From contig CM053801.1 in the NCBI GenBank assembly GCA_028671895.1, positions 10,639,375 to 10,703,374 of the forward strand: DNA of 64,000 bases, given 5' to 3'. Origin of the DNA: Oenanthe sinensis. Taxonomy: Eukaryota > Streptophyta > Magnoliopsida > Apiales > Apiaceae. The notes beneath the pieces were generated by a model that saw nothing but the letters and a program-made list of their open reading frames with translations, made no database searches and had not been told where the DNA came from. Positions 46,822 to 58,041 of this stretch are shown piece by piece. Made by a program: the position numbers and the translations under genes. Position 1 is the first letter of the stretch; each line of letters starts with the position of its first letter.

Positions 46822-49800
46822 ATGGGGTGGATCAGAGAGCAAGTTGATTCTATCAAGTCTATTCAGTTCAGACAGCTTATCACTCAAACCATTAGTCTCG
46901 GTTCTCTCTCCCTCCCTCTCTCTCCCTCCCTCTCCCTCTCCCTCTCCCTCTCTCTCTCTCTCTATATATATGCACGTATGTGTCAATGTTGTTCATATGA
47001 ACCTGGGTATTTTTACAGGATCTCAAATATTTGTCAAAATTGGAATAGATAAATTTTGAAAATTGAATCGGATTTAATTGGAGTTGTATCTATATCTTTC
47101 AATTTCTTGATTTTGTCATTACAGAATGTCCCACAATTTTTATATGGCTTGCTTACAATTCAGGGCTTTTTTTTCTTTTATATTTTTGGTGGGGTAGTTT
47201 TAGTATTTTTATTTTTTATATTTATTCTTGTAGCAATTTTGTGTCTTTGTACTTGTGGTAGGGGAGTAATTAACTGTTCTTTAGCAATGTATGGACAGGC
47301 ATGATTGTCACATCGGCACTAATTATATGGAAAGGATTGATGTGTGTAACTGGCAGTGAGTCGCCTGTTGTTGTTGTGCTTTCCGAAAGCATGGAGCCTG
47401 GTTTTAAGAGAGTATGTGCTTTTAATAAAATATTTGCTTTAGCTGGGTTCATTGTGTAATTATTTAGTGAATCTGCTAGTATGGTAAGAGATCTTGTTTT
47501 CACCATGTGTAGAAAATCTGTAGTAGTAGATGACTTGATATTGATAAAAGAAAAAAAATGATACCTGTTCAATATGGCATTCTTCTAGTGACAAGTATGC
47601 GGTATCAGGGTTTTACTTCCAGTTTTTTTAAATTTTGTGAATACAGCAAGCAAAGTATATAGTTCAATTGAAATTATTGCAGTGCTGTAGCGCATTTGCA
47701 TATGCCAGTGGCTAATCTGGTCGGACAAAATTGTGAGGAAATATCAAATAATATGTTTTCTCTGTATCCATATGGGTTAGTTCTCTCCGGGTCACAGTGT
47801 TGTTAAAGGCGCGATTAATGGCGCTTCGCGATTAGGTGTAAGGTGTGCGATTCGAAATTAAAGAATTTAGCGCGATTCTGAAATCGTCCAAAAGGCGCTA
47901 AAAGCGCTACTAAATGTAAAAAGGCGCTGATAACAAAAAAGACGATAATACCCTTAAAAAAAGGGTAAAAGGAGAAAACCCTAAAGTGTTTCATAAGACC
48001 CAGTCTCATCTAAACATCACAGCCTCCATCTAAACGTAAGTGTTTCTCAGTATATACACACAAATATATACGTATATTTGTAGATTTCTCTTCTCAATTT
48101 TCTTCTCTGTCTCTCTTCATCTCTGTCTCTTCTTAATTTTCTTCTCTGTCTCTCTTAATCTCTCTTAATCTCTTCTGATTCTTCTCTGATAATGGCTCGC
48201 ACTCCTGATATCGGATGGAAGTATGGAACTCCAGTAATTCTATGTTCATTCTGCAAGAATATTTATAAAGGTGGAATTTGTCAATTCAAGAAGCACCTTG
48301 CTGGTGGATATAGTCGAGATGCAATACCTTGTGATAAGGTACCAACCCCTGTTAGAGATGAAATCAAAGAGTTTATGGGAAAGAAAAAGGAATTGAAGAG
48401 TACGAAAAATATGGAGTATGTAAACATCGAGGATCAAGAAGAGTCACTTTATCGCACGAGACGCCTGACAAGAAGCAGATCCACCTCTAATACAACTCAC
48501 GGAGCATCTTCTTCAACTCTAATAGATGAAGATGATGAAGAGGAAGAGCGAGAATTTGAGGGGCCAGAAATCGAGTTTAATGACGCCGAAGCTTTTGAAC
48601 TAGAGAACCTTATCGATTAAGCCTTAATTATTGACACTATTATCATGTTATTTATGTTTTTTATTATGTTTGAATGTTAAGATTATGTTAAGTACTAGTT
48701 TTTTGTTAAATTTGTGATTTTTTTGGTCAAAAGGCGCGCGATTAATGACGCCTCGCGCTTCAAACTTAGTTCTTGCGCTTTTTTATAATTTGCGCCTTAA
48801 ACAACACTACTCTGGGATTATTACTATCATTACATGTGACACGTTGTTTCCTGCAAGTAATCTCCCACTATAAAGAAATTGCATGTTTAGACAAATCAAT
48901 TTCCGGTATAAAATATACAGATAACAAGTGTATCTTCCTTCTTTCTTTTTTGTATGGTTTTTTATAGATTAAACTATACTTCTCTTGCAGGGTGATATTT
49001 TATTCTTGCATATGAGCAAGGATCCTATTCGTGCGGGAGAAATTGTTGTGTTCAATATCGATGTAGGTGATACCATAGTGCTTATTTACTTGAGTGCATA
49101 ATTGTTTTCCTAGAAACATTTTAAATGTTTGTTTCTCCTCAGTCCAAAACTTTAATAATAAGATTTTTATTAGGTTGTGTTGATTTCCAAGTTATTAATA
49201 ATGATCCCTTTTTTTGGCACTATTTTTCTCCTTTGCAGGGACGTGAAATTCCTATTGTTCATCGAGTTATTAAGGTGAGCAATTTTGAATGCCTTGTTTT
49301 ATTTTTAACTTAATTTATAGTTGTCCACTTTTACCTGTCAATGGATAACTGAGATTCCAGGAAGGTTCTAGTTATTAAGTAGCGGGTTGTACCTAGTAGA
49401 GCAGGATGCAGACTGCATTTTCTAGATATAGCTCTGTCTTTTAGGAGATAATCATGGTGCAGTATGTTCAGAGGTTGACACTAAATGATAGATTGAAAGA
49501 GAAAAGGGGGGGGGGGGGGGGGGGGTAAGGCCACAACAATTTTGTTCATGCCTCGAATAGTATAGAAATAGACTATTGCGGATCACCAATAAAAGCACTG
49601 GCTGGTAGACATTTCTGCTGATTAAACATCAAGTTACCATTTAGTGCTGGAATGTTTCTGTCCATGTTACATGTATACCATCTATCTCAGAGTATGTGAT
49701 TCCTTGGAAATTGAATTCTAGACAAGGCAAGGGGTCACGTGTTATTAGTCTGCTCTACCAGTTTCACTTTTTATATTGTAGGTTCATGAACTCCCTGATA

Positions 49801-50481
49801 CCGGAGAAGTTGATGTCCTCACAAAAGGTACCAAATGTTTTACTTATCTTTATGTAACTCCTCTAACATGGATTTGTTGTTCTAAAGCAATTCATTATAA
49901 ATTATCACTCTTCACTAACTTACCTTCCATTCCTCATTCTTGGTTCCGTCAGGTGACAATAATCCTGGTGATGACAGACTCCTGTATGCTCAGGGTCAGC
50001 TCTGGCTGCAACGACATCATATCATGGGAAGAGCTATCGGGTAAATATATTTTCAATTTTTTTAGTTATTAAGGAACTGGATCATATTTCAGCTATATAT
50101 TGTATGATTATTATTTTCAGCCATACATATTTTCCATCAGTTGGCTCCTCAAGTTTGCAAGTGGATAGTAGTATTCTTCTGGATTGGTAATTAAAAAGTT
50201 TTTTTTTGAATCTGAATTTTTCTTGCATTTCATGATGCAGGTTCTTGCCCTATGTTGGTTGGGTAACAATCATAATGACTGAAAAGCCTATAATCAAGGT
50301 TTGATTCTTTAAGTTTTTGATGAATTGTTTTCAGTTAATCTAACCACGAAAGAGTTGCATAGATAAGTACAATCACCTCTTTACTCTGATAGTCTGATTG
50401 CATATTTACGTAGCTCTGTTTCTGTTGCAGTACATATTGATCGGAGCCCTAGGCCTTCTTGTTATTACATCAAAGGAGTAG
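46822..50481 (+). CDS. SEC11: Signal peptidase complex catalytic subunit SEC11
   Basis: Cleaves signal peptides in the ER membrane. Eight exons fit: 46822-46900, 47299-47411, 48991-49062, 49239-49274, 49782-49827, 49953-50040, 50241-50298 and 50431-50481. All introns are GT..AG and the sum is 180 residues, the usual plant SEC11 length. MGWIREQVDSIKSIQFRQLI is cytosolic; MIVTSALIIWKGLMCV is the membrane anchor. The catalytic Ser is S57 in LSESMEPGF, and the catalytic His is H96 in PIVHRVI. The GDDR segment lies near residue 120, and a hydrophobic tail precedes TSKE. Oddity: the nearly invariant SGSMEP reads SESMEP here (GAA at 47385-47387). Intron 1 opens with a CT microsatellite; intron 2 holds a hAT element with its own small ORF. 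The gene otherwise looks intact. Confidence 0.95.
46901..46963 (+). repeat. CT-rich microsatellite in SEC11 intron 1
   Basis: A run of TCTC and CCCTCTC units begins at the intron 1 donor (the GT at 46901 is followed directly by TCTCTC) and passes into a short TATATA stretch. Confidence 0.92.
47795..48809 (+). mobile_element. hAT element (about 1.0 kb) in SEC11 intron 2
   Basis: Left end CAGTGTTGTTAAAGGCGCGA and complemented right end TAGTGTTGTTTAAGGCGCAA are inverted repeats of hAT type. Subterminal GGCGC/GCGCTT words cluster at both ends. It carries an ORF with a BED zinc finger at 48192-48620 but no catalytic hAT domain, so it is non-autonomous. Flanks CTCCGGGT and CTCTGGGA resemble each other (six of eight) but are slightly offset, so the target duplication is degraded or my end call is off by a base or two. 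Confidence 0.8.
48192..48620 (+). CDS. BED-type zinc-finger protein, hAT-derived, no transposase core
   Basis: An uninterrupted 142-residue frame, ATG to TAA. It opens MARTPDIGWKYGTPV, the usual start of plant hAT transposases, and has a BED finger: C-x2-C at LCSFC, H in KKHLAG, and C in AIPCDKVP. A basic linker (GKKKELKSTK, RTRRLTRSRS) is followed by a strongly acidic tail (DEDDEEEEREFEGPEIEFND). The dimerisation and DDE regions of hAT transposase are absent; the ORF ends well inside the element. It could encode a DNA-binding protein that competes for element ends, or just be a remnant open by chance. It lies in sense orientation in SEC11 intron 2, preceded by a CT-rich leader. Confidence 0.65.
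   Translation: MARTPDIGWKYGTPVILCSFCKNIYKGGICQFKKHLAGGYSRDAIPCDKVPTPVRDEIKEFMGKKKELKSTKNMEYVNIEDQEESLYRTRRLTRSRSTSNTTHGASSSTLIDEDDEEEEREFEGPEIEFNDAEAFELENLID
49506..49525 (+). repeat. Run of 20 G in SEC11 intron 4
   Basis: A homopolymer of 20 guanines, about 230 bases after exon 4. Length is likely variable and sequencing error-prone. Confidence 0.9.
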
Positions 50482-50658
50482 GTCTCGAGTCTGTCGTTTT
50501 GTCTCCTCGGGTGGCTATAATGAGGGGTGGGAATCAAGTTGCATGTGTACGGAACTTAATTGTAACAGGTAGATTTGGACACATACATCTGTCATTAGTA
50601 CAGCAGTGCTTGATTAAATAGAATTTATTTATCTTTGAGACTATATTCTAGCTTCCAA

Positions 50659-52896
50659 GAGCATCTCCAATGGGAGTAGCTAAATTGGTTAGCTAAAATA
50701 ATATAAAGTAATAGTTAGGTAAAATTTGTTAAACCTGCAAGGTGTTGTGCTCCAATGGTGTTAGCTATAATGGTTAGTTATATTTCAAAAATAGTATTTT
50801 ATTATTATTTTCAAATTTCAACGGCTATATTCCAACAACGATATTTCAACGGACATATTCCAACGGCTACATTCCAATGGTCATATTTCAACGGCTATAT
50901 TCTAACGGTCATATTTTTATGGTTATAAATAACAATTTTCTGAACTGAACTGAACACAAATTGCAGACAAAGTCAAATTCATTCACAATTCTAAAATACT
51001 CATTTGTAATGGAAAACACCACACGAATGATTCTTGATATTATGCAAGCCGAAGAAGAAGAACATGAAGCAAGAATGAGAATGAGTGCTGCTTACCTTCA
51101 TCATCGATGACAAATAGCGAATACTGAATCGCATCATGGTGGTTCTACAATGAATCATCGTGTAATTGATCGGAATAGAGAAGAAGGTCATGTTAGACTG
51201 TATCGTGATTATTTTTCTAATACACCTACGTACACAGATACATAGTTTCGTCGAAGATTTCGGATGCATAAATCATTATTTTTAAGGATTGAAGAAGCAG
51301 TTGCAGCTCATGACAATTATTTCACTCATCGAACTGATGCTGTGGGAATGCGTGAACTATCATCACTCCAGAAAGTGATCGCTGCACTTAGGATGCTTGC
51401 ATACGGAACGGCAGCCGATGTTGTTGATGATTACGTTCGAATTGGTGAGAGCACAACCATAAAGAGTCTAAGAAGATTTGTAAAAGCAATTGTTGAAGTC
51501 TTCGGAGCTGAATATTTAAGAAGACCAAATGACGAAGATGTGGCTAGATTGTTAACAGAAAATAAACAACGAGGCTTTCCTGGAATGTTGGGTAGTATTG
51601 ACTGTATGCACTGGAAGTGGAAGAATTGTCCAACTGGTTGGCAAGGTATGTATACAGGTCATGTTCATGAACAAACTATTATATTAGAAGCAATAGCTTC
51701 AAAAGACTTGTTGATTTGGCATTCTTTTTTTGGATTACCGCGATCGTTAAATGATATTAATGTATTAGATCGATCTCATTTATTTGAAGAACTGGCAGAA
51801 GGTCGTGGACCTGAAGTGAGGTATACCATCAACGGACATGAATATAACATGGGATATTATCTTGCTGATGGTATATATCCTTCTTGGCCCACTTTTGTCA
51901 AAACTATTTCAAAACCTCAAGGTAACAAAAAAAAGAATTTTGCAATTGCACAAAAATCTATTAGAAAAGTTGTTGAGAGAGCATTTGGAGTGTTGCAATC
52001 TTGGTTTGCTATGGTTCGCGGACCATCACGATTTTGGGATGTGGGTACAATGAAATATATTATGACAGCCTGCATAATATTACATAACATGATCATTGAA
52101 GATGAAAGGGAATTACGTACGGAGGAAGAACACTTTGATACAAATGTTGAACCAACTGTTACTCGTATACCACGTCATCCAAATACCCTTAGCGAATTCA
52201 TACAAGTGCACCAGCAAATTCGAGACAAACAAATTCATGTTCAGTTGCAAAATGATCTCGTGGAGCATCTTTGGCAGATTCATGGTGGTGACATGAATTA
52301 AATATTTTCCTTGGCAAAATGATATTTCTCATTAATTTCCTTGCATGTTTGTTATTGTTTGCTATGTAATTTCCATTTGTATCCATTATGTGATGTAAAA
52401 TTTAAAAATTATAATTAAAATAAAAGTAATTTTTATAAAATAACTAAATTTAAATGTAAATATACATATATAAAAGGTAATTTTATAAGTTAAAATAAAA
52501 TAAAATAATTTTCTTATTCAATACAAGTGAAAATAATTAATAAAAAAAATACAAGTGAAAATAAAAAAATGTAAAATTCATAAAAAGATATATTTTATAT
52601 GTATTTACGAGTATTAAAATAAAAATTCATAAAAAGATATATTTTATTTGTATTTTAGCAGCGAACAATGAATGGTAGCGGGAGAGGTGAACATTGTGCG
52701 GGAAATGAAGTGGCAGGATTTAGAAGACGGATTTGCAATCTATAGATATAGCGTATGAATATCGGATATGTAAAATTTTGACTAACAGATTAGCACGGTT
52801 GGAGATGGGTATCTGGATAGACCTTTTCTATAATTTACACTGTTTTCTGACACGTAAGCTATTATAGCTAAGAGGGACATTCGGTTGGAGTTGCTC
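50659..52896 (+). mobile_element. PIF/Harbinger DNA transposon, 2238 bp
   Basis: Left end GAGCATCTCCAATGGGAGTA and complemented right end GAGCAACTCCAACCGAATGT share the GAGCAWCTCCAA terminus common in plant PIF/Harbinger elements. Flanks are CAA and TAA, an imperfect three-base target duplication. Inside is a plus-strand transposase gene (51009-52301) with early stop codons. Subterminal repeats of the type CAACGG(C/T)(C/T)ATATT occur several times at 50818-50925. It inserted about 180 bases beyond the SEC11 stop codon. Confidence 0.87.
51009..52301 (+). pseudogene. PIF/Harbinger transposase with two early in-frame stop codons
   Basis: The frame from the ATG at 51009 is continuous in one phase to the TAA at 52299-52301, but is broken by TGA at 51108-51110 and TAG at 51243-51245. 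From the ATG at 51264 it is open for 345 residues. This part carries the plant transposon-protein (Harbinger DDE) core. The first Asp is in GMLGSIDCMHWKWKNCP, the second in RSLNDINVLDRSHLF, and the Glu in VVERAFGVLQSW. The lost N-terminal part includes an acidic segment (MQAEEEEHEARMRM) and FRRRFRM just before residue 85. Internal initiation at 51264 is possible but would remove a region usually present. Harbinger elements normally also need a Myb-like partner ORF, which is not seen here. Confidence 0.88.
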
Positions 52897-55687
52897 TAAG
52901 CATACCTGCAAGATGCAATTGAAGTTTAAATTCCTGCCCATCTAAAAGGTACCTGATTAAATTCCTGCAAACCAATGGCAGTCTGATTACCAGAAAAAAG
53001 ACGTGCTGATCCATTTTCACCCGAGTATGCCATTTACACTATTATTCAAGAGTAGTTTATGAACCTGTTTGGGCAGTTTGGCTATGCTTCGAGAGGAGTG
53101 GTTCATTTTAAGCTGGTGAGTGAGCTGTTCGTTTATACTTAAAATTTTGAGTTTAAAATCAGTTTTAGTTCATATGATTTTTTTTTCACAGTTTATTGTT
53201 TTTTTTATAACAAACTCTAATATAAACTTACACAGTTTGAGACATTCTTTAAAATAAGTATTTTATTTATTGTATGTTTTTGTATTTTAAATCTTTATTT
53301 TATTTTCTAATAATACAAAATTTATATTTTTCATAGTCATAACTTCACTCTAAATAAAATTACTTAAATACATATATGCAATTTAAAACTAAAAATTTCA
53401 CTTTAAATTTAAAATGAATAAATTATATTTAATGAACTTGTTTTAAATTAACCCAAATATCCTTTGTTCTTAATTCTGTTGTTAGCAGCGAGTCTCTCAC
53501 AATTTGAGAATTGAAAACTCATGACCTTTAAAATGTTAAAATTTTCGTACATTGGAGTAGTCGCAAACAGGAGAACCGAGTTTTGGTCGAGGCGATTTAA
53601 ATTTCAATTTTTTTTTTAAAATGAAACAAATTGAGACGAGTTTTCTAATCAAACGAAATGTGATATTTAATATCAGCTCAATAATAACCGAATTGAACAT
53701 AAATTTATTCACGAACAATTTGAATTGAATCAAGCTGGAGTCGAGTTTGAGCAGAGTCGCTCTATTCATAAACAAATTGCATGTTTTTTAATATAACCAA
53801 CTCCAATTCAGGATGAATGAGGTAAATAACGATTTTTCATACAAAATTAATGAAAATAATAATTTTGGGAAAAGATGGTTAAAAACAACACATTGAATAT
53901 GCATTTGTGAAATGTGTATTCAGAATACATATGATACACATTTATGAGTTAGGTATCTGTATATGATACGCATTTATCAGTTGAGTATCATATATAGGAT
54001 ACACAACTCACAAATGCCTTATATATATATATTTATTTATTTGAAATACGCATTTGTGAGTTGGGTATTTTATATAAATAGGATACCCCACTGATAAATG
54101 AGTATCATATCCAATAAAAATTGTCAATATACTCAAAAATTATTATTTTTTATTAATTTTACTTAAAAACTTGTTATTTAACAGTTTTCCTCCGATTTAT
54201 AAAACATAACTCATGTCACTTACATAACCAAACATATTTTTATATTTAAACTCAATAATAAACGAATCGAACCGAATTTACTTAACAAGCCGATTTCAAC
54301 TTATTTAAATGAGCCGACTTCTGGCTACTTAAAACGAACCAATTTCTGCTCTTTTTTTGTCAGTACAACCTTTCATATTAAATGAGTTGTATCATAATAC
54401 AATCCCGTAAAAAATGGAGTTAAAGAAAATTTATTATCTAACCAAAAATACATGCAGATATGTCTCTCTAAATTTAGACGATAAAATTTTAAGGTGTGAA
54501 AACAAAACACATGTTACAAAAAAAAAAGAATAAAGATAATTAGAACCCATCTAAATAGAAAAAAAAAACAAAGAAATATTTTTTTTAGAAAAAATATGGT
54601 GTAACTATTATTACAAATATAATAAAATAAAATCTAACCAAGGGGATCCCTTTGGTTAGATACCTCATATAAAATAATAAAAATATGACTAAAGTTAATT
54701 AGAAAGAGCAATTTTTGCTAACTTGAAATGAAACTAATAAATAGATTAAAAATCAAAACTTTATCAATGAAAATTACTAGCCAATAAATGGCACACAATA
54801 CCTCTAAAAGGCGAAAAAACCCCATCATTTATGACCTCCAATGAATCATAATAATAATTCATGGTACAATAATTATTACTCAAGAAATTCTAATATTTTT
54901 CTAATACTCAACTAAAGAAGTCATTAATATTAAAAATATATATATATATATTAACAGCGTTGAAAATTCAAGCAAACAAAACTCTAAAAATGGTAGTATA
55001 TACCAACAATCAAGCAAGTCAAAAAAATCTAATATAGTAAAACACAAGCCATAACTCAAGCCCCATGCATTGCTATAATCAATCTATTAATAATTATTAA
55101 AAATAACTAAAAACGTTACAAACTATTCTATTCCTGATAGGAAATCTTTCATTAATTGTAAAGCTAAATTACATGCTAAAATTCTAATATAGTTGAGGTG
55201 TAAACGAGCCTCTTCGCAGTTTTGGCCTTGGAGCATCATCTCATAATGCTCAATGTTGTGCTTTCTATCTCGTCTTACTTAAGATTTTGGAAGAGGTAAC
55301 ACATGTTAAGTAACTTGCATCAACCGATTCAATTTTGATTCAAGTTTTTCTAGGAATTAAGCCGCAGGTATTCCTCCAGTTGTTGTCGTTAGTAATGAAC
55401 CCAGAGATCCAAGTCCTATACTTTAACAAGTATAGGACTTTCACGGACCTCTTTTGTTTTAAAAGAGCCAATTTCAAATTTTATTTACGAACTACTCATT
55501 TACCGCCTGTTGATGCTTCAAAGTCTTTGACGAAGCATAAAATAAAGAATCAAACCCAAACTTCAACCTAATTCATGATTATCAATTAAAATAATAGTGA
55601 AGAGTGATAATTTTATAATGAATTGGTAAGTTATATGTTAACATTTATAATATAGATATTAACATAGTAATATAGATTTATATATAT
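52897..55687. other. AT-rich intergenic region
   Basis: No gene recognised. It contains an alternating-orientation motif cluster at 53898-54106. The remainder is low-complexity AT-rich sequence with only short open frames. Confidence 0.45.
53898..54106. repeat. Cluster of a 24-base motif in both orientations
   Basis: Variants of ATACGCATTTATCAGTTGAG followed by TATC occur at about 53934, 53965 and 54046 on the plus strand, and at about 53999 and 54081 on the minus strand, with a weaker copy at 53898. Adjacent opposite copies could form cruciforms. Confidence 0.7.
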
Positions 55688-56339
55688 AGGGTCCTGCTCA
55701 AATAGAAAATAACTTATAATAGAAAATAGAAAATAAGATCTACACCACATATTCAATCTAATCTAATGGCAAAGGGGTGCATCCACACACAAATCAAATA
55801 CACCCTCATACACCCAATCTCACATAATCCCTCCGTTTTTAATTTGATTTTTCCCGTTAATTAGTGAAGTTTTTTTCAAATCTAACTTCATCACATTTTT
55901 CTCAATCTCCCAACAATCAGTTTGCATACCATATGTGATATATTCCGGTGACTTTTATTTTTTCGACGATTTCCATTATTTTTTGTGAATCCAGGATATA
56001 TAATTTAGTGATTTCTGTAATACAAATTAGTGGTTTCTGTAATATATTTTAGTGATTGAAGTTTGAATCCGATAAGTGACGAATTTATTTTAATTATAAA
56101 TTATATTTGCCGAAATATAGCACATATGATATGAAAACTGATCGTTGGGAGATGAAAAAAAATGTGGTGAAGTTAGATTTGAAAAAAACTTTACCAATTG
56201 ACGGGAAAAATCAAATTAAAAACGGAGGAGAATAGATGGGATTGTGTGTGTGAGGGTGTATATAATTTGTGTGTGGGTGCGACAGGTATAATGATAAGGT
56301 TTTTTATTTCTCATTTAAGCTATTTTCTATTTGAGCAGG

Positions 56340-56344
<5 letters not shown>
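55688..56344. mobile_element. Long-TIR non-autonomous DNA element, about 657 bp
   Basis: The left end AGGGTCCTGCTCAAATAGAA and the complement of the right end are the same for the first 20 or more bases. Further blocks (TGATTTTTCCCGTTAATTAG, AACTTCATCACATTTTT) are matched by complements in the right half. The arms are long, of Mutator or foldback style. Both flanks are TATATA-type sequence, so the size of the target duplication cannot be judged. No coding capacity. Confidence 0.8.

Positions 56345-56437
<93 letters not shown>
56344..56437. repeat. (TA)n microsatellite, about 94 bp
   Basis: Alternating TA directly next to the right end of the long-TIR element, interrupted once by ACTTA. It may have grown from the TA-rich insertion site. 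Confidence 0.95.
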
Positions 56438-56438
<1 letters not shown>

Positions 56439-57622
56439 TTATATATATATATACTGTAGCAATTTTTTACATAAAAACCCATTGTGTAAAATTACCATCT
56501 TAATGAATAAATTAAGAATAGGAAGTGCTCAACTACTATATATGAGCAAACTTAGGGTTATTCTTCGACCACTCCTATCAAATTATCAATAGATCAAACA
56601 AACCAAACATATTCTCTAATAAATTCCCGCTCAGAGAGCAGAATTTGGGAAGATAAGATGTACGCTCGGAGGACAGGGTTGTCAGACTTCACCCAAGGAA
56701 TTCCAAGTACATATATAGCATGTTAGAAATACAATTTATCACACATCAGGGTACACAAGTATACTAAAAAATTTATATTCTGAAAGTTATTCTTAAATGA
56801 CTTTATTTAAAGTTGTTGAACCACATCTATAACACACGCTAAAAGTATTATTATCGCAAAATTTGCAACTATATGTATGGATTATAGATCTGAATATGTA
56901 AATAATTACAATTTGAGATGTAAGATGTCACTCCATAGAAGAAAGCTTTCTTATGCTAGTACACTGATTAGTTGTTACACAGATGGCAGCAACACCCCCA
57001 AGTAATTTGTGCATCACAAATCAAAATACAGACCAAATGTATTCCATCATCTACTACTTGTAGCCAAATGCTGCAGAAATCCATCTATTTGGTATTGTGG
57101 CTGCATAACCTGCATAAAAATGGAGGTGGTTAAAAATTGAAGCTTTCTTTGTCAGTAATCAAACAAAGAATTAGATGATCCATAACTGAACAAACAAATA
57201 GATGAATTAGACAATTCGCCAAAAAGAATTAGTTTCGAATGAAATATTAACAGCTGCTACAAGATGTGGCACAAACCTTCATATTGACAACAAGTCATTA
57301 CTCAATAATTCCCAACAATATGAGATCCCAGAATTATTACAAAGAGATTACAGCCATATTTAATATTACACTAATTTTAATCAAACTTAAACTCTAGAAC
57401 CTAATCTCGACTTTTAAGTAAAAGAAAAAACTTAGGTCCGCCCCATGGCCCAAGTATCGACTTACCAACCAACCAACCAAAACTTCTAATGTTTCAGTTT
57501 TAATGATATAGTATAAATTAGAATCAATAGACACAGAGATGATTATTTAGGAAACCTGAACACGTCGAATTCAAATCTTGTGATAATTTAATGGGACAAT
57601 CCCCATCTCAATATGTTGTATT

Positions 57623-58041
57623 TGTAACATCCCACATCGAACAGAATGTGTGTGTTTGGGCCCTTTATAAGGACAAGTTAATAACTAATGTATACCTAAA
57701 ATTGCTAGCTTTTTATGGGCTGACCTGTGGTGGGTTGTTGGGCCTGGTATGCATTCAGTTATGGGCTTGGGTTGTTATAAATGGTATCAGAGCCATACCC
57801 GGCCGGAAGTGCAAAGGCACTGCCCGGGTTTCGTAAGTTTGTCTGTGGGCTCGACGAGGACGTCGACCCAATAAGGTGGAGTGTTTGTAACATCCCACAT
57901 CGAACAGAATGTGTGTGTTTGGGCCCTTTATAAGGACAAGTTAATAACTAATGTATACCTAAAATTGCTAGCTTTTTATGGGCTGACCTGTGTTGGGTTG
58001 TTGGGCCTGGTATGCATTCAGTTATGGACTTGGGTTGTTTA
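57623..58041 (+). mobile_element. TRIM retrotransposon, 419 bp, with two near-identical LTRs
   Basis: LTR1 57623-57777 and LTR2 57886-58041 both start TGTAACATCCCACATCGAAC and differ by two substitutions and a small end indel. A primer-binding site TGGTATCAGAGCC (57782-57794), complementary to initiator methionine tRNA, follows LTR1. The internal part is only 108 bases and ends in a purine-rich ATAAGGTGGAGTG before LTR2. Five-base duplications GTATT flank the element (57618-57622 and 58042-58046). There is no coding capacity. High LTR similarity points to recent insertion. It probably lies within a 3' UTR intron of the DnaJ gene. Confidence 0.93.

Noticed and set aside
56198..56503. 101-residue open frame on the plus strand
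   Set aside because: Most of it is alternating Ile-Tyr from the TA microsatellite; the beginning lies in a transposon arm.
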